In this document: piece by piece, positions 1 to 3,806 of the stretch
How positions within the stretch are numbered: the stretch's first letter is position 1
Layout: each line of letters begins with the position of its first letter
From: Chloroflexota bacterium
Lineage (GTDB): Bacteria > Chloroflexota > FW602-bin22 > JAMCYS01
Assembly (NCBI GenBank): GCA_021847625.1
Contig: JAJZQK010000255.1
Location: 1 to 5,886 of the forward strand
DNA length: 5,886 nt
Direction: 5' to 3'
The notes under the pieces: generated by a model
What the model saw: only the letters and a program-made list of their open reading frames with translations
Told to the model about the DNA's origin: nothing
Database searches by the model: none
Translations under genes and position numbers: made by a program

Positions 1-4
1 CGCG

Positions 5-20
5 TGGCACGGTATATGCT
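5..20 (+). promoter_or_regulatory. Sigma-54 (-24/-12) promoter candidate upstream of the small ORF
   Basis: The site reads TGGCACG, four bases, then ATGCT. It matches the RpoN consensus TGGCACG-N4-TTGCW at all positions but one, and the -24 GG (6-7) and -12 GC (18-19) have the exact required spacing. Transcription would start near position 31, giving a leader of roughly 37 nt that contains the Shine-Dalgarno at 51-58. An upstream activator site, if there is one, would lie outside the window. A near-identical element at 702-717 supports the call. Confidence 0.68.
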
Positions 21-67
21 ATTAAGAGGATGTGATGGCCTTAGTGGTAGAAAGGGGACAGGGAACA

Positions 68-241
68 ATGCAGACGCTTAGAGAATTGATCGCCTCTATC
101 GTCGCTTTCATAAGCAATCGCGAGAATGCGGAAGCGGCGGACGACATGAGGTATGAATATGCCTACGTTCCGGTTCGCGTTGAGACCCCGGCGGAATACC
201 TGGAGCAAATCAACCGGGCCAACGGATGGCGTGACTACTGA
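68..241 (+). CDS. Small unrecognised protein, 57 aa
   Basis: I do not recognise this protein. It opens with an amphipathic or weakly hydrophobic stretch (about residues 4-15, LRELIASIVAFI), too short for a confident membrane span. An acidic, Ala-rich segment follows, then a Tyr/Val-rich middle (YEYAYVPVRVE) and a probable C-terminal helix ending GWRDY. There is no signal peptide, Cys or metal motif. ATG 68 is chosen because AAAGGGGA (51-58) sits 9 nt upstream and the predicted sigma-54 start (about 31) precedes it. In-frame GTG 32 and ATG 35 are possible alternatives behind AAGAGGA but would sit at or next to that transcription start. Codons such as AGA, ATA, TTG and CTT are less GC-biased than in the neighbours. 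A terminator follows directly, so it looks like a monocistronic gene. That it is coding rests on promoter, SD and terminator context, not on homology. Confidence 0.6.
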   Translation: MQTLRELIASIVAFISNRENAEAADDMRYEYAYVPVRVETPAEYLEQINRANGWRDY

Positions 242-255
242 AACGGACGAACCAT

Positions 256-294
256 GAGAGGCCGCGCCGAGACATAGCACGGCCTCTTTTCTCT
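256..294 (+). terminator. Rho-independent terminator of the small ORF
   Basis: A perfect 8-bp stem AGAGGCCG (257-264) / CGGCCTCT (280-287) with a 15-nt loop runs straight into TTTTCTCT. It starts 15 nt after the TGA of the small ORF and fits a plus-strand intrinsic terminator. Confidence 0.8.
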
Positions 295-701
295 GCCCGT
301 TCGGGCCGGCCTTTGCCCCTGGCGCTGGTTCTCGCGCCAGCCTCCACGGTCAGACCGCCCACGCCCGACCCCGGATCAAATCCTCGGCTCAATCCCCAAC
401 TTCGCCCGACGGCGACAATCCGCTTCCGGGCCATCTGTTCTCCCTCCTGCCGCAGACGAGGCCGCGCCCAGCGCATACGGACGGACTGCATGCTTTGCCG
501 CGGAAGACTGCCTGCTTGGCCATCCCCCACCTCATTCTAGCACTTTCCCGCTTGCCTGAGGGCTCGCACCGCGTTCTCTGCCCGCAGCAGCCGGAACAGC
601 CATCCCCCCGGCCAGTCGGCGGCGATGAACGGCGTTTGCCGCCGCAAAAGGCCGACAAACGACCAGCCGCACCGCCCAGAATCTGCCCATACGGCCGGAG
701 C
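295..701. other. Intergenic stretch with no supported gene
   Basis: Between the terminator and the second sigma-54-type promoter I find no convincing gene on either strand. The open frames are Arg/Pro/Ser-rich GC-driven translations without family motifs or good ribosome binding sites, and no tRNA-like fold is apparent. It holds two perfect 7-bp inverted repeats: CTGGCGC (319-325) / GCGCCAG (334-340), and CGGCGGC (617-623) / GCCGCCG (638-644). The part nearest the promoter at 702 is where enhancer sites for a sigma-54 activator would be expected. I see no clear palindromic activator site there, only an imperfect repeat CATACGGACGG (474-484) / CATACGGCCGG (688-698). Confidence 0.55.
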
Positions 702-717
702 TGGCACGCATCCTGCT
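702..717 (+). promoter_or_regulatory. Sigma-54 (-24/-12) promoter candidate for the receiver-like/OsmC unit
   Basis: TGGCACG, then CATC, then CTGCT. It has the same match quality as the site at 5-20, again with exact GG-to-GC spacing (703-704 and 715-716) and a single mismatch to TTGCW. Similarity between the two sites continues past the -12 element (TGCTA..A.GAG). The predicted start is near 728, leaving a leader of about 50 nt that carries the palindrome at 741-754 and the Shine-Dalgarno at 766-772. Confidence 0.7.
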
Positions 718-740
718 ACAACGAGCTCTAGGTGGTTCAC

Positions 741-754
741 TAATCAGCTGATTA
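741..754. promoter_or_regulatory. 14-bp perfect palindrome, candidate operator
   Basis: TAATCAGCTGATTA is a perfect two-fold palindrome. It is AT-rich in a GC-rich setting and lies about 13-26 nt downstream of the predicted sigma-54 transcription start and 12 nt before the Shine-Dalgarno. This placement suits a dimeric repressor that blocks early transcription. As RNA it would fold poorly because there is no loop, so a DNA-binding site is the more likely role. The binding protein is unknown. Confidence 0.45.
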
Positions 755-777
755 CAAGATTAACCGAGGGGGCAACA

Positions 778-1263
778 ATGCGTCCGAAGGGGGTAGTAGC
801 CGCCCAATCAGGGCGCCGAGCGAGTCGGAACCTACGAGGCATGCCGTTTGTGGCGAAGAAACGCGTCCTGCTTATCGACTATGACCGTGAACTGATGGAG
901 GTCTTCGGCGAGCTGCTGGAGGACAGCGGCATCGAGGTTATCCCCCACACCTGCCAGGGAAGCACCTGCGTCTGCGCGGAGAAGGCGCTCGCCGTGGCGC
1001 CCGACCTGGTGCTTGTCAACGTGGCCCAGACCTCCGGCTGGAACGCCGACCTCCGGGGCTGGCGCTGCCTTCGCCACATCAGGAGCGATCCTCGCACCCG
1101 GCAGTTGGCCGCGCTTGGTTACAGCATCCTCGACTCATGCACGCTAGAGGAACTAGGAATCGCCATGTCTGCAGATGGACTGGTAATCCGCCCCGGCATC
1201 AGCAACCCCGGCGACTTCACGGATGATGTCGCCCGGAGCCTGCAGGTCGGTCGCGTCGCCTAG
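778..1263 (+). CDS. Degenerate single-domain receiver-like protein, 161 aa
   Basis: Residues 27-157 resemble a CheY-type receiver: a KKRVLLIDYD first strand with the acidic pair at D34/D36, a helix (ELMEVFGELLEDSGIEV), then PDLVLVNV where the phospho-acceptor should be. At that position residue 81 is Asn instead of Asp, and the conserved Lys near the end appears as Arg138 (GLVIRPG). Phosphotransfer at the usual Asp is therefore impossible. No output domain follows. There is a cysteine group C59-x4-C64-x-C66, plus C97 and C121, which is unusual for a receiver. ATG 778 is chosen for GAGGGGG (766-772) 5 nt upstream; this gives a basic 26-residue N-terminal extension. ATG 841 would remove it but has only weak SD. 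The next gene begins 33 nt later and is probably cotranscribed. Known pseudo-receivers act by protein contact; this one's partner and role are inferred only. Confidence 0.75.
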   Translation: MRPKGVVAAQSGRRASRNLRGMPFVAKKRVLLIDYDRELMEVFGELLEDSGIEVIPHTCQGSTCVCAEKALAVAPDLVLVNVAQTSGWNADLRGWRCLRHIRSDPRTRQLAALGYSILDSCTLEELGIAMSADGLVIRPGISNPGDFTDDVARSLQVGRVA

Positions 1264-1296
1264 CTCCGCCAATCCGTCAGGTAGGTTTGTCCGCAA

Positions 1297-1686
1297 ATGG
1301 ATATGGAAGCGACCTTTCCAGGCGGCAAGAAAGTTGCCGTCCATTATCGCGGTCTCTCCGTCGTCACCGATCAGCCGCGGCAAGTGGGGGGTGACGACAC
1401 GGCCCTTTCCCCCACCGAACTGTTTCTGGCATCAATCGTCGCCTGCGCGGGTTACTTCGTGCTGGTCTTCTGCACCCAGCGCAACATCTCCCTGGAGGGG
1501 ATCAAGGTAACCCAAAGCATGGAGGTCGACCCCCGCACCCATCTGGTCAGCAGGTTGATCATTGATATCCGCCTGCCCGAGGGCTTTCCGGAGCAGTACA
1601 GGCCCGCCGTGATACGCGCGGTGGACCAGTGCACGGTGAAGAGGCATCTACAGAATCCCCCGGCCATCGAGGTCAGAACGGTATAG
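1297..1686 (+). CDS. OsmC/Ohr-family protein, 129 aa
   Basis: This is a small OsmC-fold protein of about the usual family length. Recognisable parts are the N-terminal strand pair (EATFPGGKKVAVHYRG), TDQP near 24-27, the SPTELFLASIVACAG helix (38-52) and DQCTVKRHL (110-118). Cys50 and Cys112 are at the two redox-Cys positions of the family, with Glu41 preceding the first; Cys59 is extra. OsmC and Ohr proteins reduce organic hydroperoxides at the first Cys, usually with lipoyl or dithiol donors. The exact subfamily and substrate here cannot be told, and some OsmC-like proteins have other roles. ATG 1297 is preceded by AGGTAGG (1279-1285) at a rather long 11 nt, and an in-frame TAG at 1282 rules out upstream starts; ATG 1303 is the only close alternative. 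It lies 33 nt after the receiver-like gene and has no visible promoter of its own. Confidence 0.9.
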   Translation: MDMEATFPGGKKVAVHYRGLSVVTDQPRQVGGDDTALSPTELFLASIVACAGYFVLVFCTQRNISLEGIKVTQSMEVDPRTHLVSRLIIDIRLPEGFPEQYRPAVIRAVDQCTVKRHLQNPPAIEVRTV

Positions 1687-1720
1687 GCGTCCCCTTCCCG
1701 CGGCCCGCTCCGGCTTTGCG

Positions 1721-1744
1721 GGCGCCTCTCGCGGAGGCGCCTTT
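1721..1744 (+). terminator. Probable terminator after the OsmC gene
   Basis: A perfect 8-bp GC-rich stem GGCGCCTC (1721-1728) / GAGGCGCC (1734-1741) with a 5-nt loop is followed by TTT, 35 nt after the OsmC stop. The T run is short, so termination may be partial. A competing 6-bp hairpin GCCCGC (1703-1708) / GCGGGC (1718-1723) overlaps its left arm. Confidence 0.6.
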
Positions 1745-1819
1745 GCCTAGGCCCGGCAAGCCGGCCTACGCCGTTAGCTCCAACAGTTCGCACGAATCTG
1801 GCGCAGGCGTCAGAAGGCA

Positions 1820-1867
1820 GCGGGGCAGCCCCCAGTCGCCGGAAGCCCCGGCAAGGGTCTGCCCCGC
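1820..1867. repeat. Long inverted repeat between convergent genes
   Basis: GCGGGGCAG (1820-1828) pairs perfectly with CTGCCCCGC (1859-1867), a 9-bp stem. It encloses a second possible stem GCCGG (1838-1842) / CCGGC (1848-1852). It begins about 29 nt past the aldolase stop on the minus strand, where a transcript-end structure would be expected. No clean T run follows on either strand, so it may protect or slow transcripts, and it is not a canonical terminator. Confidence 0.4.
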
Positions 1868-1895
1868 GAAGGACGGCGTGCTCTTGCCCCAGGGC

Positions 1896-2747
1896 CTAGG
1901 CGCGCCCCACGGAGCCGAAGAGGTGCATGTAGTGGGCGGAGATGTCGGTGAAGCCCTGCCTCGCCGCCAGCATGACCTTCAGCAGGTGCGCCTTGCGGCC
2001 CTCTCGCTCCATCACCTCGCGCATGTTCTGCATCGCCTGCACGGACATGTCGGTGAAGATGTTGATCTTGCGGATGCCGCCCTCGACGGCCATCCGCAGG
2101 CGCTCGTCGCCGGTGGAGGAGCCGCCGTGCAGCACCAGGGGCACCGGGACGGCCGCGTTCAGCCTGCGGAGCAGATCGTAGTCGATCTGCGGCGTGCCCT
2201 TGTAGAGGCCGTGCGCGGTGCCGACGGCCACGGCGAGGGCATCCACGCCCGTCTTCTCCACGAACTCGACCGCCTGCGCGGGGTCCGTGTACCAGCCCGT
2301 GTCCAGCGCCTCCTCGGCCGACTGGTCGCCCTTGCCCACGTGCCCCACTTCGCCCTCCACGCTCACGCCCATGGCGTGGGCGGCCTGTACCACCGAGCGC
2401 GTGATGGCGATGTTGTCGGCCAGCGACTGGGTGGAGCCGTCGAACATCACGGCAGTCATCCCCGCGCGCAGGGCCCGCATGCACGACTCGTAGCTACGGC
2501 CATGATCGAGGATGGTGGCGACCGGTATGTCCAGTGGCGCGGCCAGGCCGTTCACGGCCTTGACCAGGTTGGCAAACCCACACAGCTCGCCGAAGTGCTC
2601 CGGGATGGCGATGATCACCGGCGAGCGGAGCTCCACCGCCACGTCCAGCACCGCCCGGCAAGTCTCCATATCGACGACGTCAAACGATCCCACGCAGTAG
2701 CCGTCACGGTCGGCCGCCGCCAGCAAATCAGACATAGGAACAAGCAT
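1896..2747 (-). CDS. Class II (zinc) fructose-bisphosphate-type / ketose-bisphosphate aldolase, 283 aa
   Basis: This is a TIM-barrel class II aldolase of the FbaA/GatY/KbaY superfamily, at about the family's length. The enzyme class cleaves a ketose (bis)phosphate to dihydroxyacetone phosphate and an aldehyde, using a divalent metal. Visible marks are GSFDVVDMET near the N-terminus (20-29), LDHG (80-83) with the catalytic Asp81 and metal His82, VEGEVG (130-135), GTAHGLYKG (176-184, His179), LHGGSST (206-212, His207) and KINIFTD (227-233) for phosphate binding. The metal ligands and phosphate loops look intact, so it should be active. The precise sugar substrate is not readable; FBP, tagatose-bisphosphate or a specialised ketose are all possible. 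ATG 2747 has AGGAGGG (2759-2765) 11 nt upstream; ATG 2735 is an in-frame alternative further from it. It has its own promoter (2921-2949), so it need not be expressed with the regulator upstream. Confidence 0.93.
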   Translation of the reverse strand: MLVPMSDLLAAADRDGYCVGSFDVVDMETCRAVLDVAVELRSPVIIAIPEHFGELCGFANLVKAVNGLAAPLDIPVATILDHGRSYESCMRALRAGMTAVMFDGSTQSLADNIAITRSVVQAAHAMGVSVEGEVGHVGKGDQSAEEALDTGWYTDPAQAVEFVEKTGVDALAVAVGTAHGLYKGTPQIDYDLLRRLNAAVPVPLVLHGGSSTGDERLRMAVEGGIRKINIFTDMSVQAMQNMREVMEREGRKAHLLKVMLAARQGFTDISAHYMHLFGSVGRA

Positions 2748-2819
2748 GCTTTCGTGAACCCTCCTCTAGGCAGACCGGCCATCGCCCGTGCTGCCAGCAT
2801 TATGCACGACACAAGACGC

Positions 2820-2883
2820 CCGCCTCCGTCCCCGCAGGCGGCCGCCCCTCGGACGTGACTACATCCATTCTGCCGCCCGAGGG
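2820..2883 (-). other. Structured 5' leader of the aldolase mRNA
   Basis: In minus-strand RNA, CGCCCGAGGG and CCCTCGGACG (plus-strand positions 2874-2883 and 2846-2855) form a 10-bp stem with one G-U pair and an 18-nt loop. The mismatch in the plus-strand reading (A-C) becomes G-U only in the minus-strand transcript. A second 6-bp hairpin, CCGCCT (2820-2825) / AGGCGG (2836-2841), follows. The leader runs from about 2914 to 2748. I recognise no known riboswitch family. Confidence 0.4.
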
Positions 2884-2920
2884 AGGCCTACCCCGTGCAA
2901 CGGAGAACCAGGCCAAGCAG

Positions 2921-2949
2921 ATTGTAGCAGAGCAGGCAGGAGGTGTCTA
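2921..2949 (-). promoter_or_regulatory. Sigma-70-type promoter of the aldolase gene
   Basis: On the minus strand, TAGACA (2949-2944), a 17-bp spacer, then TACAAT (2926-2921). Each box matches the vegetative consensus at five of six positions and the spacing is optimal. The -35 box starts 2 nt past the TGA of the response-regulator gene. The expected transcription start is near 2914, leaving a leader of about 165 nt before ATG 2747. Confidence 0.72.
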
Positions 2950-2950
2950 T

Positions 2951-3673
2951 TCAGCTTGTGGGAGGGGTGTTGGGGTCGGCGTCGGGGGGATTGCCGCCGG
3001 ACAGGCCCTCCTTGATGGCGTAGGCGGCGGCCTGGATGCGGTTCTGCAGGTGCAGCTTCTCCAGGATGCTGCGGAGGTGGGCCCGCACGGTGTTCTCACT
3101 GATGCCTAGGGCCAGACCGATATCACGGTTGCTCTTGCCCTTTGCCAGCTCCTTGAGGATGCCGCACTCGCGCCGCGTGAGGCCCGCTGGCGAGGGACTC
3201 ACCGGTCGCTCCGCCTGCGGGGGAGGCGCGCTCAGCTCGCGGAGGAGGTCGTCGGCCACGGCGGCGGAGACGACGACATCCCCACCGGCGATGAGGCGAA
3301 TGGCCTCCAGGAGTCTGCTCGCGTCGACGTTCTTCAGCATGTAGCCCTTGGCGCCGGCCTTCATGGCTTCCACAAGGTCCCGCCCCTCTTCGGAGACGGT
3401 GAGGATGAGGATGTTTACCCGCGGCAGCTCGGCCCTGATGAGGCGCGTAGCCTCCAGGCCGCTCGTGTGAGGCATGCGGATATCCATGAGGACGACGTCC
3501 GGCCGTAACTCGCGCGCCTTCGCCACGGCCTCGCCCCCGTCGGCGGCCTCCCCCACGAGCTCGAGAGCCGGGTTTTGGCGCAGCATGTAGGCCAGGCTTT
3601 GCCGGAAGAGGGTATGGTCGTCCGCCAGCAGCACTCTGATCTTATTGTCTTTCTCGCTCGCCGTCTTCTCCAC
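2951..3673 (-). CDS. NarL/FixJ-family response regulator, 240 aa
   Basis: This is a two-domain, DNA-binding response regulator. The receiver (about residues 12-130) has the acidic pair D18/D19, phospho-acceptor D64 in VVLMDIRMP, T92 in ILILTVS and K114 in GYMLKN, so it is competent for phosphorylation. After a Pro-rich linker (148-163), a LuxR-type helix-turn-helix runs from 164 to about 224 (GLTRRECGILKELAKGKSN, then ISENTVRAHLRSILEKL). A short Pro/Asp-rich tail ends the protein. GTG 3673 is preferred because AAGGTAGG (3680-3687) lies 6 nt upstream and the resulting length suits the family. The frame could extend to TTG 3760 but without SD and with a disordered Pro/Arg-rich head. It lies 133 nt downstream of the formate dehydrogenase gene on the same strand, with no promoter I can support between them, so readthrough is likely. 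No sensor kinase is in the window. Control of formate or respiratory genes is inferred from position. Confidence 0.93.
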   Translation of the reverse strand: MEKTASEKDNKIRVLLADDHTLFRQSLAYMLRQNPALELVGEAADGGEAVAKARELRPDVVLMDIRMPHTSGLEATRLIRAELPRVNILILTVSEEGRDLVEAMKAGAKGYMLKNVDASRLLEAIRLIAGGDVVVSAAVADDLLRELSAPPPQAERPVSPSPAGLTRRECGILKELAKGKSNRDIGLALGISENTVRAHLRSILEKLHLQNRIQAAAYAIKEGLSGGNPPDADPNTPPTS

Positions 3674-3704
3674 GCTGCGCCTACCTTGCGTCTCTACGTG
3701 CTCA

Positions 3705-3738
3705 GCCCGTTGCCGGGCATGGGCCTCCGGCGGCCCAT
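3705..3738. repeat. Two adjacent hairpins between the formate dehydrogenase and regulator genes
   Basis: GCCCG (3705-3709) / CGGGC (3714-3718) with a 4-nt loop directly abuts ATGGGCC (3719-3725) / GGCCCAT (3732-3738) with a 6-nt loop. No T run follows on the minus strand, so this is not a canonical terminator. It could be an mRNA-processing or stability element between the two cistrons. Confidence 0.4.
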
Positions 3739-3806
3739 CTAACCACGCGGGCGGCGGCAATCGGCACGCCCTCGCGAGCCTTCACGCCGACTGCTGCCCA
3801 ACCCCA

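Noticed and set aside
32..67. Longer start (GTG 32 or ATG 35) for the small ORF
   Set aside because: The predicted sigma-54 transcription start is about 31, leaving no room for an SD in the mRNA; ATG 68 has a well-spaced SD.
210..740. Several open frames of 60-110 codons on both strands
   Set aside because: They overlap each other, are Arg/Pro/Ser-rich as expected for random GC-rich sequence, and lack SD sites or recognisable motifs; one also runs through the terminator at 256-294.
2799..2804. A second -10-like box (CATAAT, minus strand) nearer the aldolase start
   Set aside because: No -35 element at suitable spacing and no TGn extension; the promoter at 2921-2949 is much better.
1629..2858. 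A 409-codon open frame on the plus strand
   Set aside because: It lies antisense to the well-supported aldolase, overlaps the end of the OsmC gene, and its His/Arg/Ala-rich translation has no family motifs.
2896..2910. A third sigma-54-like site on the minus strand (TGGTTCTCCGTTGCA)
   Set aside because: GG and GC are one base too close; sigma-54 spacing is strict, and a good sigma-70-type promoter lies just upstream.
3674..3760. 29-residue N-terminal extension of the response regulator from TTG 3760
   Set aside because: No SD before the TTG, a low-complexity head, and a GTG with AAGGTAGG at 6 nt just before the receiver domain.
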